Of a stretch of DNA of 64,000 bases, positions 45,219 through 56,326 are shown piece by piece. Each line of letters begins with the position of its first letter. The first letter of the stretch is position 1. Where the stretch lies: the NCBI GenBank assembly GCA_007258455.2, contig VDFB02344300.1, positions 19,901 to 83,900 on the forward strand, given 5' to 3'. A model generated the notes under the pieces. That model did not search any database, was not told the origin of the DNA, and worked only from the letters and a program-made list of their open reading frames with translations. A program made the position numbers and the translations under genes. This DNA is from Sequoia sempervirens (lineage: Eukaryota; Streptophyta; Pinopsida; Cupressales; Cupressaceae).

Positions 45219-47160
45219 ACTACTTTCATGATTTTTGATATTGCAAGTTAACACAAGCATCTAGGTATAATTAAACTAAGATTTCCTAAGCATTTCTTGT
45301 GTAAACAAACAAGAATCAATCATTTTGTTATGTGAATTATGAATGTCATCAGTGATACTTTGTAGAGAATGTCTCACAACAATTCACACAAAAAATGATG
45401 ATCAATTCACAGATAGTAGACAAATAAAATACCATTCTCCTTCCTAGCTTCTCTAGTTTAATACATCATCGAGTTGCTCCAAATAAATGATAACAAAAAT
45501 CAAAGTACAACATTTGTACATTCAAGTTAAAGTGATAAAATCATGATTCAAAATAATATCATCTATCTAAAGTTGTTTTGATTGATTTGATTTCAGCTAT
45601 TTGATATGGATGGTTGATTTTCTGAAATGTTTTGATGTTTGATGTATGTTCAATGTTGAGTTTTCCTATGATAATTTCTTTTTCTTCATTTTCATACTAT
45701 TTTTTGTCATTTTTTTTAAGCCCAAAGTTTATTGCCCCTAGTGAGTTCAAGATTTTTCCTGCAAGCTAGGGTGAGACATGACCACATTGTCAGGATATGT
45801 ACATGATGTTCTCTTTTCAATGATAGGAAAAATGATGGCAAAAGAAAATGACCAAGACATGCATCTAATAGATGCAAAGGCTAGTTTAAATCATAAGTAG
45901 CACTAGTTTCTAGGTTTTCACTACGTGTTTTTATAGCACTTTTTTAGATTTTATGATTTTTTTGTATTTTTTTTACTTTTTCACTTTTTTTGTATTTTTG
46001 TATTTTTTGGATTTTTCGAGATATTTTAAGATGAAATGAGATGATATGACTGATTGAAGGAACAAGATGGCCCACAATAGGGGTAATGCAACCATGGATA
46101 AATGATAGATCAAAATGAATGATTCACTACACAACATGTCACACAAGCAACATATCTCTTGTCGAAAGATGAGAATGGTTGATTGATTAAGGTGTCAAGA
46201 ATGACCGAATCCATAAGGAATGATGATGATAAGTACTTAGGATCACTAATTTCCTCTAAGTATGATAAGATTGATGATTGTTGATGATTGATTGACAAAA
46301 TATACGAGGATTGGATAATGCTTTACAGATAGGCTCAAATATGATTTGCATGATAAGATTCAAGGTTGCAAAGGGACATGGTGACATGGATTTTGATAAG
46401 CTAGGAGATATGGAATTGAAGAAATCAAGGGAAAAAAATAATGAATGGGATGATCAATATCAACTAGATAAGATGCAGAGACAAGGCCCAAGTATTTTTC
46501 CCCTATTCCTCATGAAGACCAAGGAAAGGAAGAAATGATGTATTTAGTAAGAATGATGGAATATGGCTAAGATAAAAGATATGGATAAAGTGTATAGGAT
46601 AAGATATATGATATTCAAGAAGATCCTTAACCTTTTCAAGATCAAATGTGGAAATGTAAGGAATGAGCATAGAAAGGATAATGACCATGAATGATAAGAT
46701 AGATGAAACTTGTCCCTAAGTGTAGAGTGGAATATGGAAGATAGGATATGGACAATAGGGAGATGGAGGAAGGACTTAAGCATCAATTTTCACAACCAAA
46801 TATCCCTCTAATAAACCATGGCAATAGGAATTAGACTCCTAAATGTTGGCAGATTAATGATATGATGGAAGAATCTAAGGACTTATGCAAAGGTTTGGAT
46901 TAAAGGAGAATGATGGGGGATGAATGTTGGATAATTGATAGGAGGTTGGAAGGCCTATTGATGGACAAATGGAAAGGATGGAAAGATCAACGTTGGCACA
47001 CACCTTGAAGGGTGGTGGAGTGGTGGAGGAAAAATGGATTTGGAAGGTGATAGGTTATTAGATGGAAAATTTGAGGAAGCTTTTGGATTAACAAATTTTG
47101 ATGTCCATTTATATTTTATTGCTTCTATGAGACTTTTAGGAACCCACATGACTTTTGACT
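45219..47160. other. E2 internal region without clear gene
   Basis: Mixed AT-rich sequence. A T-rich low-complexity run with TTTTGTATTTTT words lies at 45700-46020. Between 46110 and 47150 many short frames occur on both strands, but none is long or recognisable. No RNA gene was seen. Confidence 0.45.
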
Positions 47161-47178
47161 TTGATTTTTTCTTTGTGG

Positions 47179-47370
47179 GCCTTTGTGGCCTTCGACACTT
47201 TTCTTTTTGATTTATGGACCTTTGTGGTCTTTGAAATTTTCCTTTTTGCTTTGATGGTCCTTTGTGACCTTTTGAAATTTTATTTTGATTTATGGACCTT
47301 TGTGGTCTTTGATATTTTTTCTATGATGGGCCTTTGTGGCCTTTTATATTGTTCTTTTGATTTTGGATCA
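47179..47370 (+). repeat. Degenerate minisatellite, CCTTTGTGGYCTTTGA units
   Basis: Five units starting at about 47180, 47219, 47259, 47297 and 47331 (spacing 40, 40, 38 and 34 bp), each CCTTTGTGGYCTTTGA followed by a T-rich spacer. On the - strand it falls at the Lys/Arg-rich C-terminus of the Ser/Pro-rich frame (KISKTTKVHKSK). Confidence 0.65.
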
Positions 47371-47600
47371 AATTTTCTTCTTTTTTTTGCATGTATCTTC
47401 GAGGAGAAATGTTGATCCTTTGATACATGTGGACTTTGATATAGAAGCTTTTGATATTTGGCACCCAAATTGCTTCCAAGAGAAATGGGAGGGGTGCATT
47501 GAGATGAATGATATGGAGGTATTATGGATGATATAATGCGGGTAGAATTTTGAAAGGGAATCAAGGATGTGTACCTTTGTTCTTGAGAAAAAAGATATGG

Positions 47601-47718
47601 ACCTAGGATAGAGGGAAGGTTTGATGGACCAGGATGAGGACCTAGGATAGATGGAATGTTTGATGAACTAGAATGAGAACCTAGGATAGATGGAAGGTTT
47701 GATGAACTAGGACACTTA
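47601..47718 (-). repeat. 39-bp tandem repeat, three units
   Basis: Units beginning ACCTAGGATAGATGG at about 47601, 47640 and 47679, exactly 39 bp apart. On the - strand each gives 13 residues of the form S-N-L-P-S-I-L-G-x-H, so the period keeps the reading frame. Confidence 0.8.
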
Positions 47719-48399
47719 GGCATATAATCAAGGTTGTGGTGATATCAGTTTATTTGAACAAAAATGGGTTCTAGGATACCTTGCTCATGAAGTCCTAATC
47801 CTTTTCCTTTGTAAATCATACTTTGACACATTCATTTACCAATGGGATATGTATTGTTTGTGAAACAAGATTTGAGTCCATTTTGGGGAGGATATGATAT
47901 AGATGAGAGGATAGGTGTTGGAAGTAAACCAAAATGGATAAAGGTGGAGGATCCCAATCTATAGGTGTGGGGTTCATGGATAGCTTGAATAGGTGTGATA
48001 GGCTCTTGACATGGGTATGATAGGGTGTTTTTATCTTGACTTGGAAAAGGATCATGAGGTGTAGGAGAGGAAGTAGCTTTCCCTTTATTAAGTATGAAAT
48101 CATTATGAAGTGGTATGAAAGGCATATCTTGATCATGAGAAGGATAACCATCTTCATGGGATGAAGGGTATCCTTGAATGGAAGCATATCTTTATCTTGA
48201 TGAGGAAGGGAATCATGAGATTTTGTAGAAAGCATGTCTTGATCACCAATTGGTAAGACATCATTAGATAGGATGGAAGAACTATCATGTTCTTGTGATG
48301 CAATAGAATCATGAGATGGTATGGATTGATTAGATGATGTTGAAGAAGAACTTGGAAGGATACTTTTCTCTTGAGATGGAAGCGAATTACTTTGGGTGA

Positions 48400-49190
48400 G
48401 GGTATGTACAAGATCATCATGGAAAAAATAGGCCCTTAAGTGGCAAAAAATTTGGAAAAATCAGAGTTAGGCAACTTGACATAAAAATTTGAATAAGTTG
48501 TCTATATTATTTCAAAAATATATAATAATAGAATCTGTAGAAAATTGAATGTAGTTTAGAAACTACTAGATTTATTTATTTATTTTTAAATCTATTTGGT
48601 GAAAATTTGAAATTTCAATGCAGTAGCACTTAAATTTCAAGGAAAAAATAAGAAGTAGGTGTTTGTCTGACCACCCTAACCACAATAAAATGATAATATA
48701 TTTTTTATAAGATTTTAGATATAAGTAGAGGACTCATGTCTTGATGTGATGCATATGTTTTGTAATTTTTTCCAAGTAAATAATTAATTATAATTTTTTA
48801 TTACAACTTTTAAAAAATATAAAAACATGTATGCCTAACCACCTTAACTTGGTCAAAACTTCATGAAATTCATTTTTGTTTAATCCTATAGTATGGCATA
48901 GAATTTGACACATGTTTCAAATTCAAAAAATGTGATACCGTTTGAAAGCTATAGATGTTTTTCAATCACCCTATCAATTAGGACTTTAGTCATAATTCAA
49001 ATAGAAAATGAATAATAATTATTTATTAAATTCAAAGTAAAGCATAATTTATATTGGTGGAAAGCTAAAAATATCCTTTAAAACCATTTTAATTTCATCA
49101 ATTTTGGGTTAAAAAAAGTCGTTAGCCACATACCCTACACATACCCATCATATCGCCACTTTTTGGCCCATCATGATCCTGCACATACCC
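48400..49190 (+). mobile_element. MITE4 of the GGGTATGTG family (791 bp)
   Basis: Ends GGGTATGTACAAGATCAT and ATGATCCTGCACATACCC. Flanking 4-mers are GTGA and ATGA, a duplication with one substitution. It interrupts the - strand Ser/Pro-rich frame of E2. Confidence 0.83.
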
Positions 49191-49675
49191 ATGAAAAGTG
49201 AAAGGAGGGGATCATCATAAGATTCTTTAGAAATGGGATCTTGATCAAAGATTGGAAGAATTTTTGGAATTTTGATATCATTGGATGGAGTGAAAAGAAT
49301 ATTTTGATCTTAATGTGTAGGGAAGTCTATGCTAGCATGCTTTGGATTGAGAGATTGGCATGAATCATTAGATGTTGAAGATATGATAGAAGAGGATGAT
49401 TGGATGGAATTACTAACTTGAGTGAAAGAATTTTGAGGTTTATTTTAGCTTATGGTGGATGGAGATAAATGCATGACATGATAGGATTGCTCAATATCAT
49501 TTGCATTTGAAGACTTAGATTTGGCCTTATTGACCTTTTGCAAAAATTCAAAGACATTAAACTTGGATGATGTAGTTTTTGGTGAAGAAGTTGTCATGTT
49601 CATTGTTTGGTTTCTTTATGTGGTTTTTCTTTGTATTTCTTCAAGTTTTTGTTGAAGGTTTTGCATCTGGTGAGT

Positions 49676-50457
49676 GGGTATGTGCAGGATCATCATGGAA
49701 AAAATAGGCCCTTAAGTGGCAAAAAAATTAGAAAAATCAGAGTTAGGCAACTTGACGTAAAAATTTGAATAAGTTATCTATATTATTTCAAAAATATTTA
49801 AGAATATAATCTATAGAAAATTGAATGTAGTTTATAAACTACTAGGTTTGTTTAAAAAAAAAATATTTGGTGAAAATTTGAAATTTGAATGCAGGTACTT
49901 AAATTTCAAGGAAAAAATAAGAAGTAATGTATGTCTGACCACCCTAACCACAATGAAATGATAATATTTTTTTATAAGATTTTAGATATAAGTAGAGGAC
50001 TCATTTTCTGATGTGATGCATATTTTTTTGTTTTTTTTTCCAAGTAAATAATTAATTATGATTTTTTTAGTACAACTTTTGAAAAATATAAAAACTCATT
50101 TGTCTGACCACCTTAACTTGGTCAAAACTTCATGAAATTCTTTTTTTCTTTTTTTAATCCTATAGTATGCAAAGCATAGAATGTGATGCATGTTTTGGAT
50201 TCAAAAAATGTGATACCGTTTGAAAGTTGTAGATGTTTTTCAATTAGCCTATCAATCAGGACTTTAGTCATAATTCAAATAGAAAATAAATAATAATGAC
50301 TTATTAAATTAAAAATAAAGCATAATTTATATTGGTGGAAATTTGAGACTCTCCTTTAAAAACCCTTTTTGTTTCATCAATTTTGGGTAAAAAAAAATTT
50401 CAACCACACACCCATCGTATTGCCACTTTTTGGCCCTTCATGATCTTGCACATACCC
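49676..50457 (+). mobile_element. MITE5 of the GGGTATGTG family (782 bp)
   Basis: Ends GGGTATGTGCAGGATCAT and ATGATCTTGCACATACCC with a perfect 4-bp duplication GAGT (49672-49675 and 50458-50461). It lies just upstream, on the - strand, of the start of the Ser/Pro-rich frame and only 485 bp from MITE4 in the same orientation. Confidence 0.85.
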
Positions 50458-50934
50458 GAGTGAAAGCATTCAATTGATACTCATCTATTTCAGCCATGGT
50501 GGTTTGAGTTTTGATTTTATTTTAATGGAATTTTAGTCTTCGTGACCTTGTTAAAATGGGCATACAAACATTATTGTTTTCAATAAACTTTTGATCTTAG
50601 TTTGGTGTATTGTCAAGGATATTAACTCAAGTGAAATAGAATGATAGATTCTATTGACTAAAATAAGTTGATAAGTTTGATTATATAGCTTCGTTTCTAT
50701 GATTTACGATGACTAATCCTGAAACTTAACTTACTAATCAAATGTGTTTGATTGAGACACTTTTGGATGGTAGATCTTGGTTTGATTTAAACAAATTCAA
50801 TTGTAAAGTCTAGTTTATGCAAGTTTAAGACTCCGCTTTGATTTAGGAAAGTTTCTATTCTAAGAAAAGTCTGAATTATGATGATAAAGTTTGACAGACA
50901 CTAAAAACAACTCTCTGGATTTTGCTTTTTTGTA

Positions 50935-51110
50935 TGCACTATAACAGTCTTTCGATGCGCTAAAAGACCTGGAAAATGCACTAAAAGTTTGTTTTGATGC
51001 GCTAAAAGACTAGTTGAATGCATTGTATTGTTTCGTCTATGTGCTATAAGATTGGGTGGATGTGCTAAAATAGAAGTTGGTTGCACTAAACTAGAAGTTG
51101 TCAGTATGTT
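50935..51110 (-). repeat. E2 right word array, first block
   Basis: Eight copies of ATGYRCTAWAA (reverse complement of the TAGYGCAT word) in 175 bp at 20-25 bp spacing, for example near 50936, 50956, 50977, 50998 and 51060. It lies in the E2 leader, which is read on the - strand. Confidence 0.7.
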
Positions 51111-52195
51111 CATAGTTTTGTCTGATTTGTTTTGGTTTTTCTCAGTAAAAGGATTGATTCCAAGTTGTAATTTTCTAACCAGTGAAGATTGTGGATGGGT
51201 ATTTTTCTTGTAAAACTCAAAATTTTGATGATCTAATTGGATGTTATCTTCAAAAATGACTTTACACACACAAAAGTAATTTTTTAAACATTATTTCCAA
51301 TACTATGCATTAAACAAAGAGTGTGTATTCTAGAATCAGGTCCGATTCTTTCAATTTCCACTAGTTTGACACAAATAAAAATAGTTCAAGCACTTTTCTA
51401 TCTCAAAAGGTCACTTAAAATATCACAGCCAACAGCTTGCAACTATGTCAGCTCACACAGCCTTGTCACCCCTAGAGGGTGCCCGTGTTTTTTCCATTCT
51501 TGAGTCTTAACCAAATTCAAATCCTTCACATTTGGCTAGGGTCTCTAATAGTTATATGGTGAGTGTCTTTAGGGCAGATTCTTCCCTCCCCTTGCACCGT
51601 GATATAAAAAGTGTTTAGAAACTGACACGATTAGATTGTACACTAAAGTTCATAGATAGGATATCCGTTCGGAGCAACAATTGATTAACTCCCTCAAGAG
51701 ACCTCCCAATCTTTAGAACAAAGATTTCGGGGATGGTTATCTTGCACACTTCCGTTGAATTGTGGGTTTCCCCAAATTCACTTTTGATTAGAGTGGGTTG
51801 GAAAACCTGGCTTTAGTTGTTCCCAGTTAGGTCGTTCCCATAGGGTGAGTACTTTTTCCCACTACATAGGCCTTCTAAAGGTGTTAATAAAGTAGGATAG
51901 CAAGTCTAGCATTTTGATCACCCAGTTAAGGGGAGAGCATAAGCCTATTGCTTCCGAAACACAATATACATGGGGTTCAAACTATTTCTTTAATTAGACT
52001 AGACGCACTATCTTAATCAAAGAAAAAGCAACAATAAATTAAATCCCTACAAACACCATTAGTAGTTTGTAAGTCTTTATCTTTAACCAACATAAATGTT
52101 TTTGACCATTGTCTTTGGCAAGTGTAATTTGCACCTAGAATGCAGAAAATAGTTATTAGTCCTTGAATTTTTAAAATTTTACAAAATACTTAGAT
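51111..52195. other. E2 leader without recognisable gene
   Basis: This stretch separates the two word-array blocks. It is less AT-rich than its surroundings and has no frame longer than about 60 codons. No tRNA or other RNA structure could be supported by eye. Confidence 0.45.
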
Positions 52196-52440
52196 GTGTC
52201 ACAACAGCTATCAGATGCGCTAAAACAAAATGTAAATGCACTATAATAAAATTTCTATGCGCTATAGAAATTGATGGATGCGCTAGAAGAAAAGGTCAAT
52301 GCACTAAAAGAAAACCCCTAACTAGTGAAACATAAACTTGGATGCGCTGGAATATTCTATAGATGTGCCAAAATAGCATTCATATGCGCTAAAGTATCTG
52401 TTGTATGTGTCGTAAAAACTCTCGATCACGCTAAAAGAAA
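52196..52440 (-). repeat. E2 right word array, second block
   Basis: About ten copies of ATGCGCTAAAA and variants (GATGCGCTAGAAG, AATGCACTATAA, GATCACGCTAAAAG) ending 80 bp from the 5' LTR of E2. With the first block and the left array it forms inverted subterminal arrays at the two ends of the element. Confidence 0.75.
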
Positions 52441-52500
52441 ACATGTCAGAAGCTTATGAGCATACTTTTCAGAGAAAGATGTTAAAAATGGAGTTTATAG

Positions 52501-52518
52501 CCCTACGGTGGGCACCAA
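52501..52518 (-). promoter_or_regulatory. E2 primer-binding site
   Basis: On the - strand TTGGTGCCCACCGTAGGG lies four bases inside the LTR end, and resembles the TTGGCGCCCACCGTGGGG-type primer sites of plant gypsy elements with two transitions. Together with the polypurine tract at 23206 it fixes the orientation. Confidence 0.75.
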
Positions 52519-52522
52519 TTTA

Positions 52523-54000
52523 TGTGTGAGTAAAATATGCATAATAAAATGACAAACACAATCAATAAGACATTATATCAATAGATTCAAATAACAATTA
52601 ATCTAATAGAAGCAAGAAATCTACTGAAAGCATCATATTTCTCTCTATCTCCAAAGATTTATTAAATCATGGGGTTCTAAGATTTTGTAAGCATTCTAAC
52701 TGTTAAAATTCCAATTTAGAGAATGAGAATGATAAGCTATATGATTGCTAAATGATCTACAAGCTATATGATGTAAACACTATGATATTGATTGTTGATG
52801 ATGAAAGCTATATGTTGCGATATGGTAATGAAAGCTATATTAAGATGCAATCTATAATGAAAGACAATCAATAAGACATTATATCAATAGATTTAAACAA
52901 TAATTAATCTAATTAAAGCAGAAATCCATTGAAAGTGTCATATTGCTCTCTAACTCCAAAGATTTATTAAATCATTGTGGCTCTCCAATTGTTAAGCATT
53001 ATGACTATTAAAATGCTAATCTAGAGAATGAGATGATGCAAGATGTAGGAATCTAATCCTATGTGATGATTGTTAAATTATATGGTGATGATATTGTAGC
53101 TAATAATAACATGAAATTGATAAAAGAAACTACTGTAAACTAAGATGCAACTAAATGAAAAGTCATGATTATGATTTCTATATCTAAAATTATTTGCTAT
53201 TGCTATTTTTGAAATGCTTGATTGCTCAAAAGTTGTAAATGTATTTCTGTAGAGTAAGTTTGTACAAAGTTGGGGATCCATTTCCTGTAGAAAGAGATTG
53301 TATTTATAGATTCATGACAACATGTTTGTGATGTGGTAGCAAAGCAAAGGTCTGGATTTTCTTTGAAAGATTCAATGGTGAAAGATGAAGAAGCCAGAGA
53401 AGATTATGGGGATTGTTCCTCCCCACAAAAGCATTCAACCAGAGGATAGGAGTGATCAATGGAAGAAGATGAAGGAATTTTCCTATAATTTGTCTCAAAT
53501 TTGTCTCCAAATTTGTACATGAAGGCTGAGTTGAATTAATTAGATATAAAATATCTAATTTTGTTGGTGGATATGATGAGTGAAAAGAGGAAATAGTTAT
53601 AGAAATATATGCTTTAATTTAATTATTTGGATTTATTCAATTTAGCAAAAGAGGATATTTAATTTAATAAAACAAACTATAGTAAGTTGTTTATTAAATA
53701 AATATGAAATAAATGTGGTAATTAAATAAAACAAATGTATGAAACTTGTTTATTTAATTGAAATACAATGATATGATTAAGATAGAATAAATAGAAGAAT
53801 TTGATAATTAAATAAAACAAAAGTATTAAATTCATTTATTTAATTAAGACTAAATAATATGATTAAGATAGAAGAATTAGAAGTGAACTATATAAATTAA
53901 CATTTCTATTTCTTTCATAGTAGATGAATTAAAGGTTAATTAATCAAATAAATTGTATTTAATTAATTAGATTTATACAAACCATTTTTAGGTGTATACA
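52523..54000 (-). repeat. E2 5' LTR (1478 bp) with internal duplication
   Basis: Matches the 1133-bp left LTR but is about 345 bp longer because a block of roughly 320 bp (52549-52862) is repeated in diverged form at 52864-53190, starting again at CAATCAATAAGACATTATAT. The copies differ by many substitutions and small gaps, so the duplication is old. A TTATATAG TATA-like word on the - strand lies near 53890. Confidence 0.88.
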
Positions 54001-54005
54001 GTAGA

Positions 54006-54283
54006 TATCCCACCTAACTATGGAATGTTGTTATCACGAAAATGGAGTGCATCTATGGGAGGTAGTATGTAGTGTGACATGTCTTATGCCACATTCCCCA
54101 TTGATGGTAAGAATTTCCAAGTAATCAGAGAACCTAGTGTGCCACATATGTTGGAACATGTTCCTTAAGATGACACAATTCTTTTCATAGATATTGATAT
54201 TGGTGGGTTCAAGGTAGAAGTACCAAGAGAGGGTGAGAGGTGTCATGCACCTATAGAAAATGAAGTTTCAAGAGTTTTTGATA
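54006..54283 (+). pseudogene. E1 protease, C-terminal part
   Basis: Picks up the protease frame after E2 with IPPNYGMLLSRKWSASMGGS, followed by a stop and then SYATFPIDGKNFQVIREP. Another stop occurs at 54168. The segment after the fold is an acidic linker leading into the RNase H domain. Confidence 0.8.
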
Positions 54284-54748
54284 AAGGATTGTGGAGAAAG
54301 TACGTTAATGGTGCAAGCTCGAAACAAGGATCTGTTGCAGAGATTTTATTAGTATCACCAATTAGAAATACTTATAAGTTCTCTTTTACATTTTAGTTTG
54401 TCTATATAAATAATGTGGCAGAATATGAAGCCTTATTGTTGGGATTGAGACTTGCTGAAAAGCAAGGAATAAGAAAGCTAATGGTGATTGGTGATTGTAA
54501 GCTTGTGGTATTCCAAGTAAGAGCTAAGTATGCCTGGAAGAATAATAGACTAAAGAAATACAAGAATGTTGTTTGGGATTCCATTGAGTAGTTTGATGCT
54601 TTTGAGATTGATTGGATGGGAGGAGGACATAATAGAGTAGCTGATTTACTTGCTACTATTGCACTAAGAACCAATGATGTAACTTTCATAGGGATCTCTA
54701 AGATTGAGATACAGATAAGGCTGTCTATCCTTGACAACATATATAACT
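54284..54748 (+). pseudogene. E1 archaeal-type RNase H domain
   Basis: Shows the motif order of the additional RNase H in Tat-lineage elements: WRKYVNGASSKQGSV, NNVAEYEALLLGLRLA, LMVIGDCKLVVFQV and HNRVADLLATIA. The first catalytic Asp is replaced by Asn (NGA instead of DGA), and two in-frame stops are present. The domain lies between protease and RT, whereas the textbook Tat order places it after the native RNase H. It would have degraded the RNA strand of the RNA-DNA hybrid. Confidence 0.8.
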
Positions 54749-54793
54749 AGTAAATTTTCAATGATGATGAGGATATTCTCAGATTCCTAAATT

Positions 54794-55990
54794 GTGTTGA
54801 TAAATATGAAGGTCAGGAGATTGAATTTGGTGGATTTGTTGAGAATATTGATGGAAAGGACATGGTGTTTGAAAAAGTTCATCCAATTAAAAATAAATAA
54901 AATCCCCAAAGGCCTTGTAGCTCTTGAAAGGGTCTTTGATAATCAAGATACAAATAAGGACAAAACAACTGCTACCCACCCAGAGGACTTGGAGGAAGTG
55001 AACTTGGGGACTAAAAATTCCCTAAAGAAATTCTATGTAGGAAAGAAGATGAAGCCAAAGGTGAAGGAAATGTTAATTTCCTTACTTGAAAAATATAAAC
55101 ATGTCTTTGCTTGGTCATACGATGACTTGAAAGCTTATAGAGAGGAATTGTTTCAGCATGAAATTACTTTAAAGGATGATGCAAAACCTTTCAGGAAAAA
55201 GAAAAGACCAATTAATCATACTTTGGCTCCCAAGATGCAAGAGGAGTTGGTAAAGTTGAGGGATGTTGGTATTATAAAGCCCATTAGACACTCTTCATGG
55301 GTATCTAATCTGGTACCAGTAAGAAAAAAGAATGGTGACATAATATTATGTGTTGATTTCAGGAAATTGAATGTATCCTCATTAAAGGATAATTATCCGT
55401 TACCAAAACATGCAAGCTATGTTACAAAAGATGGTTGGTTGTGAGCTAATGTCAATGATGAATAGCTTTTTAGATTATAACCAAGTAAAATTAAAGGAGT
55501 CTAAGTAGTAGAAGACTACGTTTACTACTCCTTGGGGTACCTATGTTTTATGTTAGAATGCCTTTCGACTTAACAAATGTAGGTGCCAATTTTCAGAGAG
55601 CTAGATGTAACTTTCTTAGATTTTATTGATTTATTTATGGTTGTATACCAAGATGTCCTGACTAGTTATTCCAAGAAAGAGGAAGAGCGTTGTATGCATT
55701 TAGAAAAGGTATTTGTTAGGTCATTAGAATATGGGATATCTTTGAATCACAAGAAATGTGCCTTTGGGGTCACTGAGGGAAAGTTTCTAGGGAACATTGT
55801 GTCCAAGGAAGGAGTAAGGATAGACCCTAAAAGAGTAGCCACCGTAGACAGAATTCCTCAGCCAAAACATTTCAAGGGAATTCAGTCATTTTTTGGACAA
55901 ATAAATTTTTTGAGAAGGTTTTTGACCAACTTTGCAAAAATCACAAGACCTATTTCCAAAATGGTGAAGAAAGGTGAAAAGGTTCTTTAG
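54794..55990 (+). pseudogene. E1 reverse transcriptase
   Basis: The 54794-55444 block carries the fingers region (LFQHEITLKDDAKPFRKKKR, VRKKNGDIILCVDFRKLN). The palm is fragmented between 55441 and 55590. The 55583-55990 block has FMVVYQDVLTSYSK, CAFGVTEGKFLGNIVSKEG and the thumb/connection (QSFFGQINFLRRFLTNFAKI). At the catalytic pair the second Asp is Val (YQDV), so even without stops it would be inactive. It copied the element RNA into DNA. Confidence 0.88.
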
Positions 55991-56035
55991 AGTGAAGAGC
56001 CTAGTCAGGCTTTCAAGAAAATAAAACAAGTTATA

Positions 56036-56326
56036 AAAGAGGCTCCAGTTTTGAAGTCTCTTAATTTTTCTTAACTAATGCACATTTTCTTTTTTTCCTC
56101 TTTTCATACCATTGTTGTTGTCTTACTACAAAAAAATAAGGAAGGTTTTGAACAACATATTGCATTTTTTAGCAAATATTTACAAGTTTTAGAATTAAAA
56201 TATGACACTACTGAGAAACGAGCATATGCTTTGGTAAAGGCTATAAATAATTTCAGGACTTACTTAAAAGGGGCTACAGTCATAGCTTTTGTACCAAGTT
56301 TTGTTGTGAAAGATATTTTAACTTAG
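56036..56326 (+). pseudogene. E1 native RNase H domain
   Basis: Matches the RNase H-like domain that follows RT in gypsy elements: LLQKNKEGFEQHIAFFSKYL, LKYDTTEKRAYALVKAINNF. It is short and ends with a stop at 56326. The sequence between 55990 and 56036 is the connection region with one stop. Confidence 0.82.

Larger units (their letters stand above)
47280..49605 (-). pseudogene. E2 Ser/Pro-rich reading frame, broken
   Basis: On the - strand an ATG at about 49603 starts MTTSSPKTTSSKFNVFEFLQ and runs to a stop near 49445. Further fragments in shifting frames follow around MITE4: a SHDSLPHQDKDMLP-type segment at 48420-48130, an EPITPIQAIHEPHTYRL segment at 48125-47832, and 47723-47280 with three 13-residue repeats and a basic tail. 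The protein would be rich in Ser, Asp, Pro and His. It lies where gag would be expected in E2, but no gag or zinc-knuckle motif is visible. Composition resembles the 9245-10216 frame. Function is unknown. Confidence 0.45.
22073..54000 (-). mobile_element. E2: non-autonomous LTR element with PMD gene
   Basis: Bounded by two related LTRs (22073-23205 and 52523-54000) with termini TGT...ACA and a perfect 5-bp duplication GTAGA (22068-22072, 54001-54005). A primer-binding site next to the right LTR and a polypurine tract next to the left LTR put the element on the - strand. Without the nested E3 it is about 15 kb, and without three MITEs about 12.7 kb. I see no gag, protease, RT or integrase. It contains a - strand Ser-rich reading frame near its 5' side and an antisense PMD pseudogene near its 3' side. 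It would have needed proteins from another element to move, in the manner of large retrotransposon derivatives (LARDs). Confidence 0.85.
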
